Below, piece by piece: positions 21,454-30,430 of a stretch of 64,000 bases of DNA. The notes beneath the pieces were generated by a model. The model was not told the DNA's origin and did not search any database. It saw only the letters and a program-made list of their open reading frames with translations. Source of the stretch: DATBJJ01 sp963750915 (GTDB lineage Bacteria > Acidobacteriota > Vicinamibacteria > Vicinamibacterales > 2-12-FULL-66-21); NCBI GenBank assembly GCA_963750915.1, contig CAVVSF010000009.1:744001-808000 (forward strand), read 5' to 3'. Positions within the stretch are counted from its first letter, which is position 1. Every line of letters starts with the position of its first letter. The position numbers were made by a program, and so were the translations under genes.

Positions 21454-21963
21454 ATGATGACCTTCCTCGTGCTCGCCAGCCTGATGATGCAGGCGACGCC
21501 GGCTCAGCCGGAGCTGCCGCCGATTCGAAACTTCCTGCAGGTGAACAAGGAGTTCTGCACGGGCGGTCAGCCTCGTATCGAGCATTTCGAGAAGCTGAAG
21601 GCGGAGGGCGTGAAGGCAGTCCTCAACCTGCGTCAGCCGACCGAGCACCGCGCCGATGAAGAGCAGGCGGCCGTCGCCAAGGCCGGCCTGAAGTACTTCA
21701 ACATCCCCGTCGTCTACGCTTCGCCGACCGATGCCCAGGTCGACGAGTTCCTCAAGATCACGGACGACCCGGCCAACCGGCCGATGTTCATCCACTGCAC
21801 GGCGGCGATCCGCGTCGGCGCTTTCTGGATGATTCGCCGCGTCGTGCGCGATGGCCTGACCGTCGACGCCGCGCTCGAGGAAGCGCGCAAGGTCGGCCTC
21901 ACCAACGCGCCGCACCTCGAAGAGTTTGCCCGCGCCTACATCGCGTCCCATCCGCGCAAGTAG
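21454..21963 (+). CDS. Exported phosphatase-like protein (DUF442/beta-lactamase-hydrolase-like)
   Basis: 169 residues with a short hydrophobic N-terminus. RNFLQVNKEFCTGGQPRIEH and GVKAVLNLRQPTEH are typical of the DUF442-like branch of dual-specificity phosphatases. The loop FIHCTAAIRVGAFW is a CX4R variant of the CX5R phosphatase motif; this shorter form is usual for the branch. The biochemical role is not established here. The predicted start is leaderless. Confidence 0.78.
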   Translation: MMTFLVLASLMMQATPAQPELPPIRNFLQVNKEFCTGGQPRIEHFEKLKAEGVKAVLNLRQPTEHRADEEQAAVAKAGLKYFNIPVVYASPTDAQVDEFLKITDDPANRPMFIHCTAAIRVGAFWMIRRVVRDGLTVDAALEEARKVGLTNAPHLEEFARAYIASHPRK

Positions 21964-21979
21964 CCGCCGCGTCCACGCC

Positions 21980-23443
21980 GTGAAGCTGGTGCCGGGTCGC
22001 GCGACGCTCTTCGCGGTGCTGGCCGCCGCCGCGGCGGCCGGCGTCGGTTGCGACGCGGGACGCCTGTCGGCGCAACCGGCGCTCGGCGAGGCGTCGTGCC
22101 GGGGCATCAAGGATCCGTCGGCGCGCTGCTATCGCCTCCGCGTCCCGGAGGATCGAAGCCGTTCCGACGGCCGCACCATCGACCTCCGCATCGTCGTGAT
22201 TCCCGCCGCCGACGCCGCGAACCGCGCCGACGACGCGGTCGTGGTGCTGGCGGGTGGTCCGGGGCAGGCGGCGACGGAGTTTCTCGGCCGCGGCGCTACA
22301 GGCGCCAACCCGCGCCGCGACCACGTCTACGCCGATCAGCGCGGCACGGGCGGGTCCAACGGCCTCGTCTGCCGCTTCTACGGTCCGCCGTCCGACGTGC
22401 CGAGCTATTTCACCGGCTTCCTGCCGCTCGACAAGGTCCGCGCCTGCCGCCGCGATCTCGAGCGCCAAAGCGATCTCGCCCAGTACACGACGGCCGCGTC
22501 CGTCGCCGACCTCGAAGCGATACGCGTCGCGCTCGGCTATTCGCGGCTGAACCTGCGCGGCGGTTCATACGGCACCCGGCTGGCCATGGAGTACGTGCGC
22601 CGCCACCCGGAGCGGGTGAGGACCGTCACGCTCGAGGGACCCGTGTCGCCGGTCATGGCGGCGCCGGACCGTTTCGGCGAGCTGGCGCAGCGCGCGCTGG
22701 ACGGTCTGATCAACGAATGCGCGGCGGACAAGGACTGCGCCGGCGCGTATCCGCGGCTGCGGGAGGAGGCGGCCGAAGTCTTCGCGCGGCTGCGGATCGC
22801 GCCAGTCAGCTTACTCGCCGCGCATCCGGATCGGCCCGGCGAACCCCAGCCCGTGACGCTCACCCGCGACCACGCCGGCGAGGTCATTCGCTACATGCTC
22901 TACACGTCGGGTCATGCCTCAGCGATTCCCTTCGTCCTGCACCACGCCTTTCGCGGCAACTTCCAGCCGATCGCGAGCTTCCTCCTGCGCTGGCGGCGCG
23001 GCGGCACATTCGACGGACTTTACATCTCCATCACATGCGCCGAAGACGTGCCGCGGGTCGCGGCGGATGCCGGGGCCCGCGCCGAGCCGACGTTCCTCGG
23101 CGGCTACCGCGTACGCGAACAGGCGGCGGCGTGCGCTGACTGGCCGAAGGGCGCGGCGGCGGCCGACGCGGCGACAGCCGTGACCGCGTCGGTGCCGGCG
23201 TTGATCGTGTCGGGCATGCTTGACCCGGTGACGCCGCCTGCCGGGGGTGACGAGCTCGCGCGCACGCTCAGCCACAGCCTGCACATCCAGGTGCCGTCCG
23301 GCGGCCATGGATTCGCCGGACTCGAAGGGCTGGGCTGCCTCGATGCGATCCACGATCGCTTCGTCGACGGCGGCACCGTCGCCGGGCTCGACACCAGCTG
23401 CATTCGATCGATCCGGCGGCCCGGCTTCGTCATCGGCCGCTGA
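21980..23443 (+). CDS. Exported alpha/beta hydrolase (TAP-like peptidase family)
   Basis: 487 residues from GTG 21980, which begins a signal-like sequence (LFAVLAAAAAAGVGC, possibly a lipoprotein). The fold is shown by VVVLAGGPGQAATEFLGRG (oxyanion region), HVYADQRGTGGSNGLVC, the nucleophile elbow LRGGSYGTRLAMEYVRRHPE, then GMLDPVTPPAGG (Asp) and PSGGHGFAG (His). It resembles tripeptidyl aminopeptidase / proline iminopeptidase-like proteins, probably secreted and cleaving N-terminal residues from peptides. Its start lies 16 nt after the previous stop, so it is likely co-transcribed. Confidence 0.85.
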   Translation: MKLVPGRATLFAVLAAAAAAGVGCDAGRLSAQPALGEASCRGIKDPSARCYRLRVPEDRSRSDGRTIDLRIVVIPAADAANRADDAVVVLAGGPGQAATEFLGRGATGANPRRDHVYADQRGTGGSNGLVCRFYGPPSDVPSYFTGFLPLDKVRACRRDLERQSDLAQYTTAASVADLEAIRVALGYSRLNLRGGSYGTRLAMEYVRRHPERVRTVTLEGPVSPVMAAPDRFGELAQRALDGLINECAADKDCAGAYPRLREEAAEVFARLRIAPVSLLAAHPDRPGEPQPVTLTRDHAGEVIRYMLYTSGHASAIPFVLHHAFRGNFQPIASFLLRWRRGGTFDGLYISITCAEDVPRVAADAGARAEPTFLGGYRVREQAAACADWPKGAAAADAATAVTASVPALIVSGMLDPVTPPAGGDELARTLSHSLHIQVPSGGHGFAGLEGLGCLDAIHDRFVDGGTVAGLDTSCIRSIRRPGFVIGR

Positions 23444-23511
23444 CGACGGCAGTGCGCGGCGCGGACGACGTCGATAGCGCCTGCCGCCGACCTCCGATAA
23501 GCTGTGCCTGC

Positions 23512-24412
23512 ATGGTCGTCCTTTCCTACGACAACGTCGTCAAGACCTACGGCAACGCGACGGCGCTGCGCGGCGTCTCGTTCGACGTCCACGCCGGCGA
23601 GATCTTCGGTCTGCTCGGACCGAATGGCGCCGGCAAGAGCACGCTCATCCGCATCCTGATGGACATCATCAGGCCCGACTCGGGCCAGGTGATGGTCTTC
23701 GGCGAGCCGCGGCGTCGCGAGCACCTCGATCGCCTCGGCTACCTGCCGGAAGAGCGCGGACTCTACACCAAGCTCCCGGTCATCGACGTGATGATGTACT
23801 TCGGCGCCCTCAAGGGGCTCGACCGTCAGGAAGCGCGTCGGCGGTCGCTCGAATGGCTCGAGCGGGTGCAGCTGCCGGAGGTCGCCAGCTGGAAGATCGA
23901 GCGGCTGAGCAAGGGGATGTCGCAGAAGGTGCAGATTGCCGCGATCCTCCTGAGCGATCCAGAGCTGTGCGTCCTCGATGAGCCGACAACGGGCCTCGAT
24001 CCGGTCAACGTCCGTCTCGTCCAGGCGCTGCTGCAGGAACGGCGGCAGCGCGGCCGGACGACGATCCTTTCGACGCACCAGATGAACCAGGTCGAGGCGA
24101 TGTGCGATCGCATCGCGCTGATCCATCGCGGCCGCCTGATGGAGTGACGGCTCGGTCGACGAAGTTCGGCGGCGTCATACGCTCCACGAGGTCAGGGTCA
24201 GGCTGAACGGCGACCTTCCGGCGGCACGCGGCGTCGCCGCGGCGACGCTCGAAGCGGAGGGCGTCTGGCGACTGTCGCTCGATGATCGCGTCGTGCCGGC
24301 GGACGTGTTGACGGCGCTGGTGCATGCCGGCGCCGCGGTCGAGCGCTTCGAGCCGATGCTGACACCGATGGAAGACATTTTCCTGAACGTAGTGCGGGAG
24401 GAACGGGCATGA
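23512..24412 (+). CDS. ABC transporter ATP-binding protein (NatA type), one +1 frameshift
   Basis: 299 residues after removal of one T near 24145, which otherwise makes a stop right after RGRLME. Walker A GLLGPNGAGKSTLIRIL, signature LSKGMSQKVQIA, Walker B LCVLDEPTTGLDP and H-loop STHQMNQ are all present. The C-terminal extension ends MEDIFLNVVREERA at 24412, and the stop overlaps an ATG (ATGA), as expected for a directly coupled permease. That permease is missing here: after five codons the sequence turns into unrelated DNA, and the intact permease begins 2.85 kb later at 27264 behind a second copy of this gene's last 92 nt. Confidence 0.88.
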
Positions 24413-24417
24413 GGGGC
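24326..24417. repeat. 92-nt direct repeat, left copy
   Basis: This covers the last about 29 codons of the ABC ATPase gene plus the start of the permease gene. It matches 27181-27272 at 88 of 92 positions by my reading, in the same orientation, with no gaps. The two copies bound the inserted segment. Confidence 0.88.
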
Positions 24418-24837
24418 GGCTTTCATTTTTTCCGGCCGCGCAGGTACCGCGGAGTCATATTGTCGAATGGAACAACTCAAGTGCTCTCAACACTTACGGT
24501 CATACTGACCCATTGACCTGCGCGACTGCTGGCTGAAGGTTACCGAGAAGTTAGCACCTGAACAGCCTCCGCGATAAGCTTTCTACATGTCAGCGGGTAT
24601 TGATCGCACGAGCCGCCCGTTCCTGCCTGACGAGGCGTCTGGCATTCTCGCTCAAACGTCGGCGACGCTCGATTCGCTGCTTCGTGGCCTGTCACTCGAG
24701 GCGAAGGAAGGCGGCGATACCTGGAGCCCCTTCCGACACGCGGCCTGGCATACGCAGGACGCAACTCTTCTTTGGAGCGTGCTTTAGGGGTGGCAGATGA
24801 TCGCGCAGACCGGGCTCCTCGGGTGAGCCCAGCGGTA
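24418..24837. other. Left part of inserted segment, no gene recognised
   Basis: About 420 nt with visibly lower GC and more A/T runs than the flanks (for example CATTTTTTCC near 24424). Short frames occur but none has a start site, family match or ribosome-binding site I trust. Confidence 0.55.
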
Positions 24838-26913
24838 ATGAAGGCGATGTCGTCGTTCTCTCGGCACGGATCTGGCTTGCTAGTTCAGCCGTATGGAGAG
24901 CAGGCCTTGAGGCCGCTGAGCTCGTTGCGCCTTGGCACGCTGGCGACTCTGGACCTTTTTCTCACGCTTGGCCTGCTCGGCGTCTACCTGAAGGCGGCCC
25001 TCCTCGACCAGCATTGGGACGTGGTCATGAGGTTTCTCGGGAAGAGAGACCAGGCCGATCTCACGTTCTTTGCAACGCTTGGGTTTTTTTATTCCGACAT
25101 CTTCCTGAACCTTCTCCTGATTCCGGTCGCCGCCACGGCGCTTTTCAGTTTTGTGTTCGGCCGCCACAAGGTTGTCGCCGCGACGGTGACGACGGTAGCG
25201 CTGAGCGTCATCTACTACATCGAGCTGCGCGCCCAGAGCCAGGTGGGCCAGTACATCGCCCGCGATGTCGTGGCCGATCTGATTGGGTGGGGCGTCGCTC
25301 TCCCGGGCATGACCTGGGACTACGTTGGCCTGGGGGGCCTCGTCGAGATTGCTGCGCTGCTCGTCGCGATCCTGGCCATCGCGAGCGTGGCCAGACTCGC
25401 CCGGCTCGCGGAGCGGCATCAGCGCGTGGATGCGGCGCGCTGGTACGGGTGGGCCCTTCGGGTCCCGGCGTTCGTGATTCTCTCCGGCGCCGTCGTATTG
25501 GCAGCGATCGGCTTCGCTTCCAGTCTACCGGGCTCCCATCTCAACGAGAGTGCGGTGGGCCGGGCATTTGTCGCGCTCATGACTTCCGCTCCCGAACTGA
25601 ATTCGTCCAGGCTTCTGACATACGAGCAGACGCTCGAAGCCACGCGAGTTCAGACCAAGAGCCAGCGCTTCGATTCCGCCCAGCCGCTCGTTGGACACGA
25701 AGGTGACAGCGACCTGCTGATCTTCATGATGGAAACAGGTCCGGCACGTGCGCTGGACGTGGCGAAGATCGGCGACACGCTGCCTGGGGCCGGTCCGCTG
25801 TACGCCCGATCGTTTGTGGCCGAGGAACACTACACCACGCACCCCTACAGCAGCGACGCGATGTACTCAATCTTGTCTGGGCTTTATCCGCAAGGCCGTC
25901 GCCGGCTGGTGCGCGGCGTCGGTAAGGGTCATGTCAATGCTCTCTTTACAGCGCTGCGGACAGACGTCCCTGTCCGTCGGATCTATGTGCCCAGCCTCTA
26001 CGACATCGGTCTCGATGCGCAAATGTACGCAGTCTTGGGTGCGGAGCAGCTGTACGCCGCCGATGAACACTTGTCAGATCCGATGCGGGCGATCGCGATT
26101 CGGCGTGCCGACGCGCTCGTAGAGGAAATCGAGTCCGAGGGTAACACCTTGACTCCGCGGATGGTGGAGTCCCTGCGCAGCAGGCTGGTCATGGATTTCC
26201 AGGCGCTCGAGCGCGCCAAAGCCGATGTGACCGAGGCCGTGCGGCGTGGCCAGCGGTATGCCGTGATGTTCTTCCCGGAGATAGGCCACGGGCCGTGGCT
26301 GCCCTTGTACGGCGAAGCGGATGTCCTCGCCCGCGGGCGCTCCCTGATGCTCCTGCAGGATGCCTGGCTGAAAGAGCTTGTCGATACAATTCGTGGCCTT
26401 GGACGGATCGAGCACACGGTGATCGCGTTGACCGCCGATCACGGCATCCGAACAAGGACCGAAGATCCGGCGTTGCAAATCGGGCGAATCAGCGACTTCA
26501 TGTTTCGCGTGCCGCTGTTGATCTACGCGCCGCAGACGCTCAAGCAGACACACAGGATCTCGGCGCCGACTTCTCACGTCGATTTCGCACCGACGCTGGC
26601 GGCGCTATTCGGGAAGGTCGAGGTCGCCGGCCGCATGCAGGGCCTGCCGATCTGGCAGCGATCAGGGGCCGAGCGGCTGTACCTGCTCGGTTCGACGTAC
26701 GGCGGTGCAGATGGGTTCGTGGAGAACGGCACCTACTACATGCACCAAGGGCTGTCGGGCGCGGTCTACAGCAACACGGAGCTGTCATTTGGTGACGAAC
26801 ATCTCGCCAAGCCGGACGCCCCCGAAATCAAGCACGTGACCGGCGCGCTCGCTGAGGCCGCCAGGCTTCAGGACGCGCTCGTATCCCGTATCCTGCGTGG
26901 ATCGCACCCCTGA
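24838..26913 (+). CDS. Membrane-anchored sulfatase/alkaline-phosphatase superfamily protein (LtaS/EptA-like)
   Basis: 691 residues from ATG 24838; an upstream TTG at 24772 or GTG at 24823 is possible. About five N-terminal membrane helices (for example ATLDLFLTLGLLGVYLKAAL and VRVPAFVILSGAVVLAAIGF-like segments) precede an extracytoplasmic sulfatase-like domain. Its metal-site motifs are LLIFMMETGPARAL, HYTTHPYSSDAMYSILSGLY, MFFPEIGHGPW and IALTADHGIRTRTEDP. The architecture matches lipoteichoic acid synthase-like and phosphoethanolamine transferase-like proteins, so transfer of a phospho-headgroup to an envelope lipid or glycan is the best guess. Codon use looks less GC-biased than the neighbours. 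It lies in the inserted segment. Confidence 0.8.
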   Translation: MKAMSSFSRHGSGLLVQPYGEQALRPLSSLRLGTLATLDLFLTLGLLGVYLKAALLDQHWDVVMRFLGKRDQADLTFFATLGFFYSDIFLNLLLIPVAATALFSFVFGRHKVVAATVTTVALSVIYYIELRAQSQVGQYIARDVVADLIGWGVALPGMTWDYVGLGGLVEIAALLVAILAIASVARLARLAERHQRVDAARWYGWALRVPAFVILSGAVVLAAIGFASSLPGSHLNESAVGRAFVALMTSAPELNSSRLLTYEQTLEATRVQTKSQRFDSAQPLVGHEGDSDLLIFMMETGPARALDVAKIGDTLPGAGPLYARSFVAEEHYTTHPYSSDAMYSILSGLYPQGRRRLVRGVGKGHVNALFTALRTDVPVRRIYVPSLYDIGLDAQMYAVLGAEQLYAADEHLSDPMRAIAIRRADALVEEIESEGNTLTPRMVESLRSRLVMDFQALERAKADVTEAVRRGQRYAVMFFPEIGHGPWLPLYGEADVLARGRSLMLLQDAWLKELVDTIRGLGRIEHTVIALTADHGIRTRTEDPALQIGRISDFMFRVPLLIYAPQTLKQTHRISAPTSHVDFAPTLAALFGKVEVAGRMQGLPIWQRSGAERLYLLGSTYGGADGFVENGTYYMHQGLSGAVYSNTELSFGDEHLAKPDAPEIKHVTGALAEAARLQDALVSRILRGSHP

Positions 26914-26935
26914 TCGAGGCAGACCTGTCTTCAAA

Positions 26936-26974
26936 AGGTGGCTGGCACCTTTCCGGGGAAGGTGCCAGCCACCT
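26936..26974. terminator. 16-bp perfect hairpin after the sulfatase-like gene
   Basis: Arms AGGTGGCTGGCACCTT (26936-26951) and its exact complement (26959-26974) flank a 7-nt loop, starting 23 nt after the stop. It is a plausible transcription end point or an intergenic palindromic repeat; no T-tract follows. Confidence 0.6.
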
Positions 26975-27049
26975 GTGTTCGGTTTCGGACGATTCGATCT
27001 ACCATTGCGCCTCTCGGACTCACGGCCCCGACCCGAGGAGGCTCCACAC

Positions 27050-27180
27050 AATTTCAGGATCGAGCAAAGCAGTTTCACGCTCGACGTGAATCAGCGGTTG
27101 GAGGCACGGGTCACCGTGCTGTTTGGTCCGTCCGGTGCGGGCAAAACGACGGTGCTCGATGCGGTTGCCGGGTTGCGCAC
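27050..27180 (+). pseudogene. Fragment of a ModC-like ABC ATPase
   Basis: One frame reads FTLDVNQRLEARVTVLFGPS and continues GAGKTTVLDAVAGLRTP. This is the beginning of a molybdate-type (ModC) ATPase with its Walker A, and it stops abruptly at 27180. There it joins, in a different frame, the second copy of the NatA-type ATPase tail. No signature or Walker B motif follows, so it is a remnant that marks a recombination junction. Confidence 0.72.
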
Positions 27181-27272
27181 GCCGGCGCCGCGGTCGAGCG
27201 TTTCGAGCCGATGCTGACATCCATGGAAGACATTTTCCTGAACGTGGTGCGGGAGGAACGGGCATGAGGGGC
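27181..27272. repeat. 92-nt direct repeat, right copy
   Basis: Second copy of the ATPase tail plus permease start, with four differences from 24326-24417. It encodes MLTSMEDIFLNVVREERA in place of MLTPMEDIFLNVVREERA. It supplies the ribosome-binding context (GGGAGGAACGGGCATGA) for the permease gene. Confidence 0.88.
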
Positions 27273-28586
27273 TGGAGCAAGATTCGGACGATTGCCACCT
27301 TCGAGTTCCTGACCGCGGTGAAGCGTCCCGGCTTTCTGATTGCGACGTTCGGCATGCCGGTGTTCATGGCGGGGTACGGCGCGCTCGTCGCGATTCCCGC
27401 GTACTTCGTCAACAAGGCTGAGCAGGAGCCGTCGGTCTACGGCGTCGTCGATAGCACCGGAATGCTGAAGCTCGAAGCCGAAGTCGCGTCGGCGCCGCCC
27501 GTGCTTCCTGACGAAGTGAAGCGGGCGCTCGAGGCGAGCGGCCAGTCGGCGGAGGTGCAGCGGGCGCTGGTCCAGTCGTCATTCGTGTTCCGGCCGATGG
27601 CGACCGAGCCCGAGGCGCGGACGGCGCTAGCGGAGCGGCGGATCAAAGGATATTTCGTCGTTCCGCCCGACTACCTCGCGCTCGGCGTCATCGACGTCTA
27701 CCGCCCGGACTCGATCAATTTTTCCGGCGGCGACGCCAACAATGCGTTCTCGGCCATCATCCGCGAGCGCCTGCTCGCCGGCCGCGTGGAACCGCCGACC
27801 AGCCAGCGCATCCTCCGCCCGCTCGCCGATACCCGCTCCTTCAGCATCACCCGCGCCGGCGCGCTCGCCGACGCGAGCACCGCGGCGCAGGTTACGCGCA
27901 TCGCCGTGCCGATGATCTTCATGGTCCTCTTCCTGCTGTCGATCCTGATGACGTCCGGCTACCTGATGCAGGGAACGGCGACGGAGAAAGAGAACAAGGT
28001 CGTCGAGGTGCTGATGGCGTCGGCGAACCCGGAGGAGATCCTGTCGGGGAAGCTTCTCGGCCTCGGCGCGGCAGGGCTGCTGCAGATCGGCGTCTGGCTG
28101 TCCATTCTTCTCGTCAGCGGCCTCGGCGTCGTGCCGATGCTGATGTCGGCCGACGTCGACATGCCATGGGCGGCGCTGGCGATGGCGGTGCCGCTCTTCC
28201 TCGTCTCGTTCCTGTTCTACGGCAGTCTGATGCTCGGGACGGGATCGCTTGGGTCGAACATGCGCGAGGCGCAGCAGCTGTCGATGGTGTGGTCGCTGAT
28301 GGCGGCGCTGCCGATGATCATGAGCATGGCGCTTATCCGCGATCCGCACGGGATCGTGGCGCGCGTGTTGACGATCGTGCCGTTCTCGGCCGCGCCGCTG
28401 ATCATCTTCCGCACGAGCATGGATCCGGGAATGATCAGGTGGTGGGAGATCTCGGCCGGCTTCGCGGTTCTCATCATCTCCACCTTCGTCGCAATCCGCT
28501 TCGGCGCCAGGCTCTTCCGCATCGGCCTGGTCAGCGCGTCGCGGCCGAAGTTGTCGGAGATTCTCAGGCAGGCGAGACTTAATTAA
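27264..28586 (+). CDS. ABC-2 type permease (NatB-like)
   Basis: 440 residues. The N-terminal helix region (IRTIATFEFLTAVKRPGFLI) is followed by a large extracytoplasmic domain (about 45-210). Five further helices include MIFMVLFLLSILMTSGYLMQ and the conserved TATEKENKVVEVLMASANPE loop of NatB/YhaP-like exporters. The natural partner is the ATPase at 23512-24412: the ATG overlaps the tail copy exactly as in a coupled operon. After the insertion the two genes may no longer be co-transcribed. Confidence 0.88.
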   Translation: MRGWSKIRTIATFEFLTAVKRPGFLIATFGMPVFMAGYGALVAIPAYFVNKAEQEPSVYGVVDSTGMLKLEAEVASAPPVLPDEVKRALEASGQSAEVQRALVQSSFVFRPMATEPEARTALAERRIKGYFVVPPDYLALGVIDVYRPDSINFSGGDANNAFSAIIRERLLAGRVEPPTSQRILRPLADTRSFSITRAGALADASTAAQVTRIAVPMIFMVLFLLSILMTSGYLMQGTATEKENKVVEVLMASANPEEILSGKLLGLGAAGLLQIGVWLSILLVSGLGVVPMLMSADVDMPWAALAMAVPLFLVSFLFYGSLMLGTGSLGSNMREAQQLSMVWSLMAALPMIMSMALIRDPHGIVARVLTIVPFSAAPLIIFRTSMDPGMIRWWEISAGFAVLIISTFVAIRFGARLFRIGLVSASRPKLSEILRQARLN

Positions 28587-28594
28587 CCTACGTC

Positions 28595-28706
28595 CGGTCG
28601 TCCGGTGGTGCGGTTGGGCGGTTGTGCGGCAATCCGTCGTAGCGCGGCGCTTCAGCTCCGCGACCGATGCCGGAGCGTGCGCCGAACCCCGACCCCCGAA
28701 CCCCGA
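28595..28706. repeat. Cluster of short repeats upstream of the serine hydrolase
   Basis: Three repeat families sit side by side. Four 8-nt units (CGGTCGTC-like) lie at 28595-28626. One REP-like copy (GTAGCGCGGCGCTTCAGCTC and on) lies at 28639-28662. Three heptads HCCCCGA lie at 28686-28706. No gene is seen. Confidence 0.72.
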
Positions 28707-28731
28707 CTGGAATGAATGAAAAGGAGTCCCC

Positions 28732-30282
28732 GTGAAGCGGCTGTTGTGGTCCGGAGCGTGTGTCGCTGCGCTCTCCGGGGCGATGGCGCTCGGTGCGGCG
28801 ACGCAGCCGGCGGCGCTCGAGGCGCGGGTGGACGCAACGTTCGCGCAATGGACCGCGACGACGCCCGGCTGTGCTGTTGGCGTCAGCCGGGCGGGGCAGG
28901 TGGCGCTGACGCGCGCCTACGGCATGGCGGACCTCGAGCACGGCGTGAAGAACGGGCCGGACACGATCTTCGAGGCGGGCTCGGTCTCCAAGCAGTTCAC
29001 GGCCGCGGCGATCCTCCTGCTCGCGCGCGACGGCAGGCTGTCGCTCGACGACGAGGCGCGAAAGTACATACCGGAGCTGCCGGACTACGGCGCGCCGCTG
29101 ACGATTCGGCACATGCTGACGCACACGTCGGGCCTTCGCGACTGGGGGGCCGTCGCCGCGATTGCCGGGTGGCCGCGGACGACGCGCGTCCACACCCACG
29201 CTCACGTCCTCGACGTCGTCAGTCGCCAGCGGACGCTCAACTTTCCCTCCGGTGCGCGCTGGTCGTACAGCAACACCGGCTACAACCTCGCGGCGGTCAT
29301 CGTCGCCCGCGTCAGCGGCCAGTCGTTCGCCGAGTTCACCCGGACGCGAATCTTCGCGCCGCTGGGCATGACGCGCACGTCCTGGCGTGACGACTTCACC
29401 CGTGTCGTCAGGGACCGCGCCGTCGCCTACGCCCCGGCCGGCGACGGCTACGCGATGGACATGCCGTTCGAGGACGTCCACGGCAATGGCGGCCTCCTGA
29501 CGACCGTCGCCGACCTGCTGCGATGGACGCAGAACTTCTCGGCGCCGACCGTCGGGGACGCCGCGTTCGTCGACGCCGCGCGGACGCCCGGGCGCTTCAC
29601 CGATTCACGCCAGCACGAGTACGCGATGGGTCTCCGGATTAACACCTACCGCGGCGTCAAGGAGATCGCGCACAGTGGCGCGACCGCGGGCTATCGCGCG
29701 TATCTCGTCGAATACCCCGATCAGAAGGTTGCGGTGGCCGTGCTGTGCAACGCTGCCAACAGCAACCCGACGCAGTACGCGCAGGCGGTCGCCGACGCCT
29801 ACCTTGGCCTGCCCGCGGACAAGGATGCTGCGAAGCCGGCGGCGCGGCCGATGCCGGATGGGATCTATCGGAGCGATCTGAACGGGGAGCCGTTGACGCA
29901 GGCGCAACTCAACAACGCCGCGCGCGTCGATGCCGGCGGCGGCGGCCGGATCACGCTGGCCGATCGCTTTGGCACCGTCGAGGGTTTCACCGCCGTGCCC
30001 GCCGCCGAAACGGCGGCGAAGCGCACCGCCGACTACCCCGGACGCTACAGCAGTGACGAAGCCGAGGTGGTGATGACCGTGGCGGTCGAAGGCGATGCCC
30101 TGGTATTGAAGCGTCGTCCCGACACCGTCATGCGCCTGACGCCGGTTTACGCCGACGCGTTCCGCGCCGCCGTCGGGTTCGTCCGCTTCACCCGTGACGC
30201 CGCCGGAAGGATCGATGGCTTCACGATCTCGCAGGAGCGCGTCTGGTCGATGCCCTTCAAGCGGTTGGAGGCTTCGAAATAG
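28732..30282 (+). CDS. Exported beta-lactamase-like serine hydrolase (class C/PBP fold)
   Basis: 516 residues from a GTG with AAGGAG upstream. Signal peptide, then the SxxK motif in EAGSVSKQFTAAAI, the YxN motif in RWSYSNTGYNLAAVI, and HSG (IAHSGATAGYRAYLV) in place of KTG. A C-terminal beta-rich extension of about 130 residues follows (DUF3471-like region). The family includes esterases, D-aminopeptidases and penicillin-binding protein relatives; true beta-lactamase activity should not be assumed. It converges with the HupE-like gene over a heptad array. Confidence 0.88.
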   Translation: MKRLLWSGACVAALSGAMALGAATQPAALEARVDATFAQWTATTPGCAVGVSRAGQVALTRAYGMADLEHGVKNGPDTIFEAGSVSKQFTAAAILLLARDGRLSLDDEARKYIPELPDYGAPLTIRHMLTHTSGLRDWGAVAAIAGWPRTTRVHTHAHVLDVVSRQRTLNFPSGARWSYSNTGYNLAAVIVARVSGQSFAEFTRTRIFAPLGMTRTSWRDDFTRVVRDRAVAYAPAGDGYAMDMPFEDVHGNGGLLTTVADLLRWTQNFSAPTVGDAAFVDAARTPGRFTDSRQHEYAMGLRINTYRGVKEIAHSGATAGYRAYLVEYPDQKVAVAVLCNAANSNPTQYAQAVADAYLGLPADKDAAKPAARPMPDGIYRSDLNGEPLTQAQLNNAARVDAGGGGRITLADRFGTVEGFTAVPAAETAAKRTADYPGRYSSDEAEVVMTVAVEGDALVLKRRPDTVMRLTPVYADAFRAAVGFVRFTRDAAGRIDGFTISQERVWSMPFKRLEASK

Positions 30283-30417
30283 GCTCAGGGCTCAGGGCTC
30301 AGGGCTCAGGTTTGGTCGCGGTGCTGAAGCCCCGCGCTACGAAGAAGCGCGGCCGTACGTAGGCCGGGGTTTAACCTTGAGCCCCTGAGCCCTGAGCCCT
30401 GACGCCCTGAGCCCCGA
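30282..30417. repeat. Inverted heptad arrays (GGGCTCA)n ... (TGAGCCC)n
   Basis: About four GGGCTCA units at 30282-30308 and about five TGAGCCC-type units at 30378-30417 face each other around a REP-like copy (30321-30341). The whole gap between the convergent stops at 30282 and 30431 could fold into one long hairpin in either RNA, so a bidirectional terminator is plausible. Confidence 0.75.
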
Positions 30418-30430
30418 GGCCCGAGCCGGT

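Noticed and set aside
24587..24787. Possible 66-codon gene in the inserted segment
   Set aside because: No ribosome-binding site, no recognisable family, and the reading frame competes with two others of equal length.
24326..27272. Transposon target-site duplication
   Set aside because: A 92-nt duplication is far beyond known target-site lengths, the copies differ at four positions, and no transposase or terminal inverted repeats are seen.
28732..30282. Antibiotic-resistance beta-lactamase
   Set aside because: SxxK, YxN and HSG are present, but HSG in place of KTG and the long C-terminal extension are usual for esterase or peptidase relatives. Resistance cannot be claimed.
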